This document shows positions 24,650-36,812 of a stretch of 64,000 nucleotides of DNA, piece by piece. Position 1 is the first letter of the stretch; each line of letters opens with the position of its first letter. Position numbers and translations under genes: made by a program. Origin of the DNA: Megaleporinus macrocephalus (Eukaryota > Chordata > Actinopteri > Characiformes > Anostomidae); the NCBI GenBank assembly GCA_021613375.1, contig CM038703.1, positions 24,664,194 to 24,728,193 of the forward strand, given 5' to 3'. The notes beneath the pieces are model-generated. The model searched no databases, was not told the origin of the DNA, and worked only from the letters and a program-made list of their open reading frames with translations.

Positions 24650-25860
24650 GTCTTGCTGCAGTCGCGCATCAGCTTTTTTGTCTTGCTGAGGAGATTATTA
24701 TCCTGGTATCAATTCTCCAGGTGTTTAATCTCCTTCAAGTAAGTCCTCTTATCATCCTTAGAGATCAGACTCACCACCCACACCTTGTCTGCAATGTTGG
24801 GAAAGCTGAAAGAGGCCAAGCAGTTATGCATACTGTACTGCTTGTGGTCTGTCCATTAGGAAGCTGGAGAACCAGTGACACATGGATGTATGAAGTCCCA
24901 GATCTGTTAACTTGGTGATAAGTTTGGAGGGGATAGTGTTAAATCTGAGCTATAGTCAACAAACATTATTTTCACATAATGATCCTTCCTAGTGTCCAGA
25001 TGAGTCAGTGTTGTGTGGGGCAGATGTGTGATCGCATCTTCTGTGGAGCGGCTGTGGCAGTACACAAACTGTAGTCCACTAAGTCCAGCAATGAAAAGAT
25101 GATAAAGTCTCTGGCCAGCCTTTCAAAGTACTTCATCCTGACTGATGTGAGGGTTACTGGGCGATAGTCATTGAGGCAGGCTGGCTGGGGTTTCTTTGGA
25201 ACAGGAACAAGAACGGATTGTTTAAAACATGTTGGAACAATGCCCATTGTCAGGGAGGTGTTAAAAAATGATACACTTTTCTTGTTTTCTTGTCCATGAA
25301 TGCACTTTTCTTGCTGTCCTTGTACGTGCCATCAGCAGCAACAGTGGCGCTGTTAGCACTGTTAGCATTGCCAGCTACACCCTTGAAACGTGCATAAAAC
25401 ATGTTCGCCTTGTTCGACAGGGTCTCATCTGCACTCACCGATCCGTCATCGTCCGCATCCCCTGCCACAATGTTCTAATGCCACTATGCTAAAAATGTGA
25501 CTCACGTTGTACCTAATAACACCTCTTTGCCTCCTTCACCACCCTGTGCAGTCCCTGAGCCTTACTCTTGTCCATATTCCTGCTGATGAGCCCCACATTG
25601 TAGGCACTGGTGCAAGAGTTCAGATTGTTGCAGATGGTTTTATCCACCCACAGCTTCTGGTTGGGAAATATCTTAATGGTGATTTTTTACGCTTCCGTAA
25701 ACACACACACATAGATGTCATCGGACCTACATGTCCCAGTCTGCATCATCCAGAATGTCCTACAAGACGGCCACCAATTGCTCTAAATTGGAACTTGCCG
25801 TTTCAGCCTTTGCTTGTATTTTGGTATGAGGAAGATCCATGTGTCTATGTTTGCCAGAGG
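24650..25860 (-). pseudogene. CR1/L2/Rex1-type LINE remnant, minus strand
   Basis: Read from 25860 leftward, pieces occur in LINE order. First comes the endonuclease-RT linker (FPNQKLWVDKTICNNLNS, KEAKRC). Then comes RT motif 1 (VLVPVPKKPQPACLNDYRPV, TLTSVRMKYFERL). Next is a Tyr/Arg-Ser-Thr-Glu-Asp segment, then VVSLISKDDKRTYLKEIKHL. Stops and frameshifts separate them, and the catalytic FADD region is missing. It is related to the element at 16.2 kb. Confidence 0.75.
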
Positions 25861-26470
25861 TGAAATAAAGAAGTAATCCCAGGAAAGATACAAAGAATAA
25901 AACTTTAGTTTCTCTAGAGACTGGACTATGGCTAGCAGGATGCTCAGTGTGCCCAAGCCCGCAGCCTGTTCTTAACAATGACTCATTTTTCTCTGGGCTG
26001 CTGCTTCGCCTATTGTCTTTGTTCTTGCTCAGGATCTCAGCTTAGATCCGGAGTGAAAATCAATGGAAGGTGAGTGCACTGTAGACTAATAGGAACAAGA
26101 GTGTTTCTGTCATGGCTAACTTGAGCCGTGTTGAAGAGAAAAAGAGTCTAAAGCAAGTGAAAAACAAAAATTAAATAAAAAAAAGTAAAAGGGATCAGAT
26201 ACTGATGTTGAATGATTAGTTCTGGACCTTAAATTCCAGTCTAACTCCTAAATGTATTAGATAGGGCTGCATCTCCCTGGAGTCCCATTGTTTTATACCC
26301 AAGTGCATATGTCCCACTAGCTGACTTTAAAAATATTTTTTTTTGTAATTTGCCAAAAAGAATTGATTTTAGGCCTCCTAAAATTACTTAGTGACTAAGT
26401 AACATATGTGTATGGTTGCTTACACAAATATTTTTGAATTTTGTTGCTTTTGTAAATTTAGCACTTTTTT
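25861..26470. other. No feature seen
   Basis: No exon or clear repeat. A-rich near 26160-26195. Confidence 0.4.
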
Positions 26471-26481
26471 AATATATACAC

Positions 26482-27057
26482 TATATTGCCAAAAGTATTC
26501 ACTCACCCACCTAAATAATTGAATTTAGGCGCTCCAATTACTTTCATGGCCACAGGTGTATAAAACCACCTAGGCATGCAGACTGCTTCTACAAACATTT
26601 GTGAAAGAATCGGTTGCTCTCAGGAGCTCAGTGAAGTCCAGCGTGGTACTGTGATAGGATGCCGCCTGTGCAGCAAGTCCTGTCGTTGCTACTAAATATT
26701 CCACAGTCAACTGTCAGTGGTATTATAACAATGTGGAAGTGATTGGGATCGACAGCAACTCAGCCACAAAGTGGTATACCACGTAGAATATCAAAGCTGG
26801 GTCAGCGGATGTGGAGGTGCTTAGTCCACAGAGGTCGCCAACCTTCTGCAGAGTCAGATAGAGCAGAGACTGTAAGCCAGACCTTCTTGTCCAGCATCAG
26901 TGTCTGACTCACAAATGTGCTTTTACAAAAATGGTAAAAAATGTTATAGCAGCAAAGGTTGGGCCAACATCATATTAAACCCTATAGATTAAGAATGGGA
27001 TGTCACTCAAGTTCATATGTGTGTGAAGGCACCCGAGTGAATACTTTTGGCAATATA
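26482..27057. mobile_element. Short Tc1-like element with 23-bp perfect terminal repeats
   Basis: TATATTGCCAAAAGTATTCA(CTC) at 26482-26504 is the exact inverted repeat of 27035-27057. The interior keeps both ends of a fish Tc1-like element (gggccaacatcatattaaac near the right end) but most of the transposase is deleted. A longer, end-less piece of the same family lies at 51560-51900. Confidence 0.88.
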
Positions 27058-27260
27058 GCCAGTGCTGAGAATCTGCATTTTGGCAGACTTCTAAAATTAC
27101 CTGGCATCAGTCTAGGAGTTACTATTAAATAATGTCTGCCAGGGTGATTAGAGGGACTTGCTCTGTTAAATTGGTAAAGTCCACTTATATATCATGCCCA
27201 CTACTAGGAGTAAATACATCCCACACACCATTTGTCAGTTTTGTGCACAAACTGAGCAGT

Positions 27261-27264
<4 letters not shown>

Positions 27265-27304
<40 letters not shown>

Positions 27305-27317
27305 TGAGTGAGTGAGA
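27265..27317 (+). repeat. (GT)n followed by (GAGT)n microsatellite
   Basis: About 18 GT units followed by four tgag units. Confidence 0.95.
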
Positions 27318-27687
27318 ATCAGACAGAGAGACTTCCATTATCAATGGTAATTGTGCTCCCTCCCCACATGTATGCTATTGTAGCTGTCATTTAACTGTGT
27401 AACAGTATTTCCTATACTGTTTGCATGACTGTTGGACAAATCTTCTGCTACATTTTTTGTGTCAGTACAATACAGATTATGACTATGTAAGTGATATAGT
27501 CATGTTATGATAAATTCTGTCACATTATGTCACAATGCACTTAGTACTTTGTGGGTGTCGTCAGTATTTAAAGAGCATCTATCAGCTGCATGTTTCATTC
27601 CAAAAAGAGCATTATTATTATAAGGTTTCGTCCTGTGCAGTCTGTCAATCGATTAAAAAATCGATGTGCTTTTTCATTGTATAAAAG

Positions 27688-29343
27688 TAGGGCTGGGTAT
27701 TGAAACTACAGAGTATTGAAAAGTCCAAAAAAAATCCAGTGACTATTTTTGGTACTTTGCATATAACGCAAAATAAATAAAAAATAAAAACGTAACGCAC
27801 GCCACGTCGCGCAGAAACACTGAGAGCACACACACAGCTAGGTAAACATGTTGAGTCTGTCTCAGAGCAGCTGCAGCAAGTGCTTTAAGATCAATCAATC
27901 AATCAACCTTTATTTAAACTTGGAGTACATTGAGGGTGGCCCTCATTTACAATGTAGCCGAGCATTATGCATTGTAAGGGGATTGACAAAATAAAATGTG
28001 GAAAAAATAAAAAGACCCAGCATTTTAATAAGATGTAGATACAAAATATTATAAACTAAAATCAAATATAAAACAAATAAGATAATAACTAAGAAAAAAA
28101 TAAGAAAATGAGAAAAAGATAAAAGAAAAACACAAAGAAAACAGCTAAAAAAAAACAAGATTAGAAAGGAAATTAAAAGTTAACTAAAAATGTAAAATAA
28201 AACAAAAAAAACAAACTAAAAACATAAACATAAAATCTAAAAACTAAAAACAGCTAAAACAGTGGCAGGCTGTCTGAAGGTGGTTAGAGACTAGGTGTTT
28301 AAAATGATTGATTGACACCAGATAGTGGCTTCCAGAACAGGTAATACATCTAATCTGATAAAACGTCTGATTACACATGGAAGTACTCTCCGTAAAGAGA
28401 ATTCCGACTGCATGAAATGCAGTAGCACTACGGAGCTGCTGAAGACGCGAGAATCTGGGCTCAATACGCTAATACGTTTCCACTAATAAAATGGTCCGGA
28501 GGGACGTGTTGAACGAGTTGTCACTTTATTTAAGAATACCTGAGCTGCTGTCGGCCACAACCACGCCAAAACAACAACAGCTACAGGCAAGCCAGACAAA
28601 CGCTCACGCACCGAAGCTCTCTCTTACTTCGCTTACTCCCACACCCCGCGCCTGCGCTCTCTCTTGCCCCCTTCCCCCTATGCTCTCCTCCAATCACACG
28701 CCCGTCCCATACCCTAAACACAACAGCGCATTTTTAACAGTCCGAACACAGAACATGACCACAGATTCGCTACAATATCATCAGGCAAGTTAACAGTTTA
28801 CTGGGCTGTATTCTTGCTTTGTGAGAGAAACTAACTCTCTTACTGTGCCATCTGTCAGTGCTGAAGGGCAGTTACAATTCAGCTAACGTTAGCACAGTAC
28901 CAGCACGTATTAGCTAGTTAGCTAGCGACATGGCTAAAATTCAGTCAGCGTATGAATATACCTGTAACGCTGCTAGGTATCGCTCGTGTTCTGTAACTAT
29001 GATATTAACTAACAGTTACTTGCATATCAATTTCACAGAGAAGCAACCCCTTTCACTGTAGCAGAAAAGCTGAGGATGTCGTTTGAGAGAAGGGATGAAA
29101 ACCACAGAACAGCAACATATTTTATTGTTCTATTTATAAAGGATTGCATAGTTTTATAGTTGAAGCATAAGTAATGTTAATGTTTGTTCTTAATAAAGCA
29201 GTACAAAGACGCTCATTGTTTGTTTGAAGAAGATCTAAATAAAAATATTTTTCCACCTTATGGGAAGAAAAATTATCGAGATATATATTGTATATCGCCA
29301 TTCATATTGAGATATTATTTTTGGTCCATATCGCCCAGCCCTA
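27688..29343. mobile_element. Region bounded by hAT-type termini
   Basis: TAGGGCTGGGTATTG at 27688 and ATCGCCCAGCCCTA ending at 29343 are hAT-style ends (tagggctggg). The flanking 8-mers differ (tataaaag, gtttagac), so these may be ends of two different elements. Inside are a 3' LINE-like piece (27895-27960, repeated atcaatca then ctttatttaaacttggagta), an A-rich tract (28010-28260), and a GC-richer block at 28440-28790 with a 100-codon frame that I take as noncoding. Confidence 0.45.
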
Positions 29344-29521
29344 GTTTAGACTGTGTATTTTTAAATGACTGTACACACTGATATTTGAGTAATCAGATCA
29401 GTTATGTGTGTCCAGAAATCGCCAAACTATCTGCATGAGTTTCTGTGATAATGACATCAGTAGCTGTGTTGCTATGCTCGTAAGACATGGATTTCCAATG
29501 GAAATGAAGGAGTGGTGGAGG

Positions 29522-29906
29522 TAGTGCTGGATGATATGGCCAAAATTTATATTGCAATATATTCCTTAATTTTGGTCAATACGATATAATTTTGATATCG
29601 ATATAAATCATTTAAAAGGCCTCAGAAAAACTGCCTAGAATCCCTATAATGGAAGTCTGTATCTACCTTATTAACATAAATGACTGACTTTAAAATACAA
29701 CAGAGGCCGAGTTTCTTATTCTTTTGTAAACAAATTAAACCGATTAAAACAATTGTGCGTCAACCTGGATAAAGAACATAAAAAGTCTTTATACACATAA
29801 AAGGAACATGACATCCCTGTCGAATAAGCAGTCCTCTAGATCAGGGGGCCAGATTGGACAATATCGGAATACTAAAGGGCCGGTCTCTCTTTCCAAAAGT
29901 ATTATT

Positions 29907-29995
<89 letters not shown>

Positions 29996-30463
29996 CTGTA
30001 TTCAAAATATGAAAAAAACACAAATGTACAGAACAATGGTTGGTTGTGTGAGTTGGTTAGAAATGTATGATGTAACTGTACAAAACTACAAGCACATCCA
30101 TCGTTGCCATGTTTGATTTACTCCACACTACCTTCTACTGGAAGTGTTGCTCAACGACCATGTCAACGGAGCTGACGCAGAGAAGTATGTGGCAGTGATG
30201 GTTATATAGCTTGAAACGCACGCAGACATTTCCGCACGTAGAGGGAGCATAAATAAGGCTTAACTTAGCCTTAGGTTTATTTAACTTTGCCTTGCTAACA
30301 CAGTGACGTACCCTTGCAACGTACCAACAAGCCATTATGAGTGAATCTGCGGACCAATAAAAATCTGGCTGCACCCCTACCGTAAATAATACATATCGAA
30401 ATACCACAAACATATTGAAACATATTGCGGTGAATATCGTTATCGAATTATTGTCCAGGCTTA
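29522..30463. mobile_element. hAT nonautonomous element with 8-bp target duplication
   Basis: Exact flanking duplication GGTGGAGG (29514-29521 and 30464-30471). Ends are TAGTGCTGGATGATATGGCC and ATTGTCCAGGCTTA, the cgatat-rich hAT type. It contains a (TA)n tract at 29912-29990 and, at about 30060-30275, sequence shared with the Harbinger element at 55275 in inverted orientation. Confidence 0.88.
29912..29990. repeat. (TA)n microsatellite
   Basis: About 39 TA units inside the hAT element. Frames that run through it on both strands are artefacts. Confidence 0.95.
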
Positions 30464-30471
30464 GGTGGAGG

Positions 30472-30979
30472 CGCATCATCTTGCCCTCCAAACAATTGCT
30501 TTGTCATTGTTCACAGGCTGTTTTTTTCTCCCATAGTGTATAAAAGTAGAAATTCTCATAAGCATAAGCATGAATCCCAGCACTTGGTCACTAGTCTCGC
30601 AACAGACCGATGACCTAAGCTGTGCCCGTGTATGATTTTGGATGCAGTCCAGGGTTTAAGCTTTTTATTCAAAGGGCTTGCGGTATCGACGTTCACACAC
30701 CCTGTTCTGCCCTGGTCCAACCTGGTCTCAAAGATGACTTTGACTTTTATAGGGCTGCCTGTCTGCTTTTTCCGGCCCTTGAACACCTGGCCACGTCATT
30801 CTTTTGGACAGAGTGGTTCCCAAATAGAAGTTCCTAAGATAATGCTGCAGGGTTTATGGCCCTGTATGGCGGGGGTCCCAAAAAGCCCTGACCTTCCTGT
30901 GAGCTCGGAGCCTTCTGTCTAATAAGATTAATACAAGCTATAAATTATATAAAAAAAGACACAATTTCATACTGGACAT
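30472..30979. other. No supported gene
   Basis: Overlapping frames on both strands (30556-30922) lack motifs and splice signals. Probably repeat-derived. Confidence 0.35.
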
Positions 30980-32210
30980 CGCACTCGGTGTGCTCACTGT
31001 TCCTCTGCCTACAGAACTAAGAGAACCTTCTGCTTTAGAGGTATTACTCCCAGTCAGCTTTCTGAACCCAGTCACAGTCACTGATAAAAACTTGAGGCAC
31101 GCAAACATAGAGCGCTGGCTAAAATGCAAATCTACATCATCTGAAATTAAACCCACTCAGAAAATAGCACCAGAACCTAAACGGACTAGCGCAATGAGTA
31201 GCGCCGTTGACGTTAACGAAGCTAATCCTCAGGATTCACAGACAGGTTACAGTACCAAACTGAAGCAGTAGTCCAAAGATAACTTTTAGGCTAAGTGGCT
31301 AGGAATATATCCTTGGCTTGTCATCTGGTTAAATTCATGAAAGAGATGGAGTGTCCTTCTTTCAAGAACCTGAAAACTAAAATGTCAAGTTTTCTTTAGT
31401 ACTGGATGAGTCCACACACTTAAGCAACATGAAGAGACTTAAAACAGGAACTCTGAAATTGTTGATGGAAGAGCAGACATCATTTTTGAGCAATTAATTA
31501 ATTGTGGGCAAAAAAGAGTTCAGATGGAAAAAAGCTTGCTGCAGCTTGTACTGATGGTGCTGCTGTCATGACAGGATGCTGCCAAGGAGAAAACTCAGAG
31601 AGGAGTTCAACTCAGATTTGGTAGAGGTGCTTTGCACAGCTCATCGTCTTGCTCTTGTTGCTAGTGATGTAGCCAGATCTCTGCAAATGGTAAAAGATTT
31701 TCAGCCGGATTTGAGGTCAATTTTTGTATTTTTCAGTAATTCTGCTGTCATAAGCAACACCCTGCATGCATTGCAGAAACAACTGGACAAGAAGAACCTC
31801 AACTGAAGTTTACCCAGCCACATACAGTGGTGTTCTTGAGCACAAGGCTGCCTTTAACACTCAGGACTCGGACAAAGCCAAAGGTCAACTGACATCTGTC
31901 AGGCAATTCAACTTTGTGGCCCTTGTTCACCTGGTGAAGGATGTTCTTATGCATCCGTCATTCTCTCAAAACACTTTCAAAGAGAAGATACAGATTTTCA
32001 ACTTTCCAGCCAATGGTTGAATGTACCAAAGAGGTCTTGAGAGAAATAATGGTCTATCCTGGCCCTGCAGAAGAAGAATTCTTCAGCTTTCTTCAGGGTA
32101 ACAAGTTGATCACAGGGAACCAAGAGACAAGTTACAGCAATATATATAGTTCAGCGAATATCTTGAAGCAGAGCAACAAAACTTGTAAAAGGACAAGGTA
32201 AGACTTAAGA
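30980..32210 (+). pseudogene. hAT-type transposase-derived gene, broken
   Basis: Consecutive frames give parts of one protein: RHANIERWLKCKSTSS; a CTDGAAVMTGC segment; EVLCTAHRLALVASDVARSL with QMVKDFQPDLRSIFVFFSNS; then, after frameshifts, RQFNFVALVHLVKDVLMHPS and YPGPAEEEFFSFLQGNK. This is the hAT-superfamily type of the KIAA1586/ZMYM6-like proteins common in fish. At least four frame changes and stops make it nonfunctional. Confidence 0.7.
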
Positions 32211-32590
32211 CTTAAGCTCACCAGTAGTATCACCATTGAGCAAGGGTGTCCTAACAACAAATTAGCCCAATAACATCCTTAACTTGGATTGGCGGCCGTA
32301 CCAGAACATTTAGGCAGAGGACTGAGAATTGCTGATAATAGGACTAAATGCAAAATAAGCCTCCATACAAAAATAGGCTTTAATACAAACATTTTTATTC
32401 TTTCCAGCCACTGCATTTCTGCTCTACAACATGGCCTGCAAACATCATTTCATTGATTTTCTCGTTAGCTCAGGAGAAAAGGTTAATGAGGACAAGACAC
32501 CTGAGATCATTCTATTATGCTAATAAGAAGAGCAGACGGGTTGCTTTAAAAGGATAGTGGTGCTTTAAAGTTATCTTCGTTTAACCATGT
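32211..32590. other. No feature seen
   Basis: Nothing recognised. Confidence 0.4.
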
Positions 32591-32930
32591 TTTCCTCCAA
32601 GGAAATGTGTGCAGTCATCATTGCATTGCATCAAAAGGGTTTCACAGGCAAGGACATTGCTGCTCAAGAGAGTCAAGCGAGTGTCAGGACTGTCTCCTAA
32701 AGAGGATGCAGCTACAAGATCGGGTCACCACCAGTTTAGAGTTTGCTCAGGAATGGCAGAGGGCAGGTGTGAGTGCATCTGAACGCACAGTGAGATGAAG
32801 GCTTTTGGAGGATGGCTTGGTGTCAAGAAGGGCAGCAAAGAAGCCACTTCTCTCCAAGAAAAGCATCAAGTACAGACAGACATTCGATTGGACTGCAGAG
32901 GAAAGTACGGTGATTGGACTGCCATTACTG
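32591..32930 (+). pseudogene. Tc1-like transposase N-terminal fragment
   Basis: KEMCAVIIALHQKGFTGKDI is the N-terminal helix-turn-helix of fish Tc1 transposases. Next come LQDRVTTSLEFAQEWQRAGV and SASERTVR; then, in another frame, LLEDGLVSRRAAKKPLLSKK. It breaks off in the WTAE segment where other DNA (about 32930-33560) begins. Confidence 0.8.
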
Positions 32931-33560
32931 GCAGTTATTTGGTATACTTACCTATTTGGTCCAGTAATGCCATTTCCCCACAGCAGGGACCTGCTGTCCT
33001 CCCTGCAGTCCTCGAGGCCACTGGACTCGCCGATCTGCTTGAACACCAACCTCCTGTCATCTGAGCTCACTCCTGGCGTGTTTTCCACACAGGTCTCCAC
33101 GCTGTGAGGTTTGTTTGGCCATCGGACTACGTGTTTGAAGCGAGCTTTCCCCCGCCGTTTGCCGGTCCTCAGATGACTTTGAAGTTAGCGAATATATAAA
33201 CCGTGTTATTACGCTCTCCAGGAATGAAGAGAGTGGTGAAACCCCCGCAGGGATTCTCTCCTGGCAAGCTCCAGAACGACACAAGGAATAACCTCTTTTT
33301 GTTTGAACTGTCCAGACAGGACCTCGTTCCTGGTTTACTCCCCAGCGCTCGAGGGACCTCTCCACATTCCACTGCTCAGATGGGAGATCAGCATCTGGAG
33401 TCAACTGGGCTCTGTGGCTACCATCATCGGACTCCAGCCGACCAGGTCTCCCGGGACTTCCTCGCCTGTTGGCCTATTTCTGTTCCTTGTTTCACATTTC
33501 ATATCCTTGTTGAGTTAATAAAACCTTGGTTATGGGCCATAACATGATGTCTGAGTCTGA
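32931..33560 (+). mobile_element. Insertion of unknown type (LTR-like) in the Tc1 element
   Basis: A GC-richer block interrupting the Tc1 remnant. It ends with gagttaataaaaccttgg, a polyadenylation-like signal as in the R region of an LTR. No partner copy lies in the window and no coding domain was recognised, so the class is uncertain. Overlapping frames on both strands are taken as chance. Confidence 0.35.
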
Positions 33561-34070
33561 ATCTTTACAGAATGCTTATAATTGTACTTCATTATACCAC
33601 ATAAACATATGACAAAAGGTTCTAAAAAACCTAAGGCAGCAAACTCTGTGAAAACCAAAATTTGTGCCATTGTCAAAACTTTTGGTCACAACTGTACATT
33701 ACAAATCTGGATGCAAGACACCCAACATTACACGGTTGATATAATTCTCAATGGAGGAGTGGGCAAAAATCCTGATGAATGGCAGAAAGTAGTTGCTGCA
33801 AATACTTAAAGTTTGTATCAAAAGGGACAGTACCATTTATTGAAGCCAGGTGTGTACTCAAACAAGGCATCTTCACAGGAGTCAAAGGGACTTAATTTTT
33901 TCTCAATAAATAAATGACCAACTATAGTGTTTTTGTCTCATTAATTGTGTTTTCTTTATCTGCTTTTAGGATTTGTGTGATGTGATCTGTTCTGTATAAT
34001 CTGTAGGTTACATTTATACAGACATAGAAAATGTAAAATGGTTCACAAACTTTCAAGCACAACTCTACAA
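33561..34070 (+). mobile_element. Tc1-like right ends, two families
   Basis: 33561-33690 ends gtcaaaacttttggtcacaa, a Tc1 terminus that probably belongs to the fragment at 32591. From 33695 a second Tc1-like 3' part (tggaggagtgggcaaaaatc, gaccaactatagtgtttttg) runs to ggttcacaaactttcaagca (34043-34062), the terminal repeat. The same terminus occurs inverted near 62884. Confidence 0.65.
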
Positions 34071-35020
34071 GTATAGTTATATTTAAAGTCCTTAGAACTT
34101 AAGTTTAACTATGTGAAGTGGTACTGCTGGAGTAACAGATACATTATGAACCTTAAAAACCTTTAAAATACTTTATTAAACTCTAAACTGAAAATGAAGG
34201 TAATTCGAGTAAGCTGTGCTTGAGACTGTGTTATGACAAATTTCACCTTTACTGTTTAGGGCTATCATGATTAAGGAATTTTACTTGAAGAAATATTGGA
34301 ATATAAAGGTGATTAAGTGACCACATTGGCTGATGTTTACCTAGTAACAAACAGTGGTTGTACCTTTGAGTCAATACTACTGTATGCATACACTCATACA
34401 AATAGAGTATGTGTTGAGGCTGCAGTGTTTAGTGTACATAATTAATGACGTCAATGCTGAGAAAGGCTCAACATGAATATTTCTAGACTAACACATTTTT
34501 GTTTCTTCTTATTAATACTATTATTAGATTTTTGTTTGTTTTATAAAATACATAAGTTTAATAGCAGGTTCTTTCCTCAACACCACATTGTAATTGCTGC
34601 ATGCAGTCATTAGGCTCCATTCAGCAGTACAATTTGTAAAAATCAGTACAGCTTTGAGGAAAGTCAAACTTGCCTTCTCTTGTTTAATGGGAAGCTTAAC
34701 AGCAGATACATGAATGATTATTGATACAGAGGCACACTTAGGCATAACCTGCCATTTTATTAACAATTTGAGAAGTACACACTGCAGTGAATATTGCATT
34801 TTGAATTAAAATAGCAGTGGAGCATGCCCTTAAGTTGTTGGAAGAGAGGCACTGGATATATTTCCATATCCGCTATGCTGTCCACATATTACAACTAGTG
34901 GTAAATCAAGTCACACACTGAAGCATCTAAAAACTGTCCAAGCAGTTGGAGCCACAAGGTGCTTGGGGGAACCTTTAAATAAGAGTGAAATGGCCATTGC
35001 CAAGCGCACATAGTACACAG
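34071..35020. other. No supported gene
   Basis: AT-rich. A 91-codon minus-strand frame at 34524-34799 has no motif or splice support. Confidence 0.4.
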
Positions 35021-35021
35021 T

Positions 35022-36600
35022 AGGACTGCAGCTATCGGATTATTTTATTAATTGAGTATTTTATCGGTTATTCCGTTGATTCATCAAGTAATCGGATAAA
35101 AATATTTTTGCTGCTTGCTTTCTGAGGTTAGCTTCTTATTCGAATTCCCTGTTACACCTTAAATGGTGCAGAAGTTACATTGTGGCGCTTGTAACTGCTG
35201 CATCATTTAAGGTGAAATGGCGAAATTCAAATAAGAATGGACTAGGGAAACCTTGCAACAAGAATAACTTTTTTGACTTCTCGACTGCATTCAGCACTAT
35301 CCAACCTCTCATGCTGGGGGGAAGATGGATAAAACGTGGACTATTCCATGATCACCTTGTACTACCTGCCTGGAAGACCCCAGTATGTGCAACTGTTAAT
35401 GGGATTGCCTGGTTAGTAGTTTGGAAGCACCAGAGGGGACTCTCCCCCCCCCCCCCCATCCTGTACACCACTGACTTTCAGTACAGGTTGGACCTTTGCC
35501 ATGTTCAGAAATGTTCTAATGACTTTGTGGTGGTTGGGTGCATCAGGGAAGGCATGCAGTCTGTTGGGAAGGCAGCACCAGAGGAAAAGATGTAATAAAG
35601 CTTAACAAACTGATCACAAAGTTTAGCTCAGATTTGGGCTGCTCATTGGATTGTATTGAGGTGGTGGTGGAAAGAAGGTCATTAACAAGCGGAACATTAT
35701 TGTATTCTAAGCCACTAACAGTACATGTTCATTGAGCATGGACATAACTGCATCTCTCCACTATCACCATGCACTGCCACCTTGTCTCTGCACCTATACA
35801 AATTGCACATCTAATTATATAATTACACTTTTGTTTAAAATAACATTAAAGATCAGTGATACTAAACGTTCTTTTCTTGATTCAATTAAGAATTTTTAAC
35901 TTATCAGCTTCACCCATTTTTTCTTATCACGAAGAAAAGTGTAAGAATGATAGCTTAGTTTTAGAACTCAAACAGGAAGAAATTCAGCACCGCATCATAA
36001 ATCATAAATTAGTATAATTGCTAGTTGGGATGAAGGCTAGTAAGGAAAGTTAATTAGTTGTGGCTATATGTAGTAACTAGTTAAAATGTAAAAAAAAAAT
36101 TTTAAGTTTAAATTTGTGTTGTTATTAAAATGGCGGTCACATGCACGCACACAAAACATTAACCTCTCACACACCTAGTCTTATACTATTGATGCATAAA
36201 ATAACCCAGAAAGCAAAATATCGAATAGTGTTAAGTAGACATTGGAGTCTAAAATGCATCAATTCAGTACAGCAGGCATATTTAGTGTATTTTGATTGCA
36301 ATGAGTAGGGTCAGCGGGAGTAGGGCAGTCCTTTAGCATAGTAACTAAGCAGAGAATTATGACTTTTAAATTTACTAAATGGGTTTAGATTTGAGAGATA
36401 TTAGTGATGGAAAATATAGAAATATTATTTTATGCAATGTAAGCAATTAAAATGTTCACGTAAAGAGAGCTGTCTTTTGTATATTTACTGTTGTTTTTAG
36501 TAAAGTAAAATTATTTCTTACCCGATAACTCGATTAATCAATGAAATAACTGATTACTAAAGAATACTCAATTGCTAAAATAATCAATATTTTATATAAT
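35022..36600. mobile_element. hAT-like element with embedded LINE fragment
   Basis: The left edge (aggactgcagctatcggatt) and right edge (cgataactcgattaatcaat ... ctcaattgctaaaataatc) look like the inverted ends of the tagggctgcaactatcga hAT type; the extreme right end is eroded. A LINE piece is embedded at about 35270-35740: FFDFSTAFSTIQP, then ILYTTDFQYRLDLCHVQK and DFVVVGCI, with the SDD-type box mutated to SND. Confidence 0.55.
35155..35214. repeat. 24-bp near-perfect hairpin
   Basis: CACCTTAAATGGTGCAGAAG(TTAC) pairs with GTAACTGCTGCATCATTTAA(GGTG) across a 12-bp loop, with two mismatches. The caccttaaat word recurs at 23527, 44052 and in the minisatellite at 52.9 kb. Confidence 0.8.
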
Positions 36601-36812
36601 ATTAGTAGAGAAATTACTGGTTCTCTAGAATTATGTATTTAACTTTAAACCTCTCTTCTTCTTTACTCTGTTTTACTGAGTGCTGTAATGTTTAAATTAT
36701 TTTGTAGCAACGCTAATTTATTTACCTAAAGCTTATATTAACAACAATTTAAATATATATGCAGTCCTTAGTAACACCATAATAATTCTATATGTTCATT
36801 TTCTGTTTTTAG

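Noticed and set aside
24574..24918. 114-codon plus-strand frame
   Set aside because: Antisense of the LINE remnant on the minus strand.
28491..28793. 100-codon Pro/Thr/Gln-rich frame
   Set aside because: Lies between hAT-type termini in a repeat-rich block; no family resemblance.
29808..30116. Frames of 60-102 codons with long Tyr-Ile repeats on both strands
   Set aside because: They are translations of a (TA)n microsatellite. The same applies to 42206-42562.
33203..33547. Overlapping frames of 71-115 codons on both strands
   Set aside because: Open on both strands because of local GC content, inside an insertion in a Tc1 remnant.
35182..35595. 137-codon frame as a host gene
   Set aside because: Contains a decayed LINE reverse transcriptase segment (DFSTAFSTIQP, TTDFQY).
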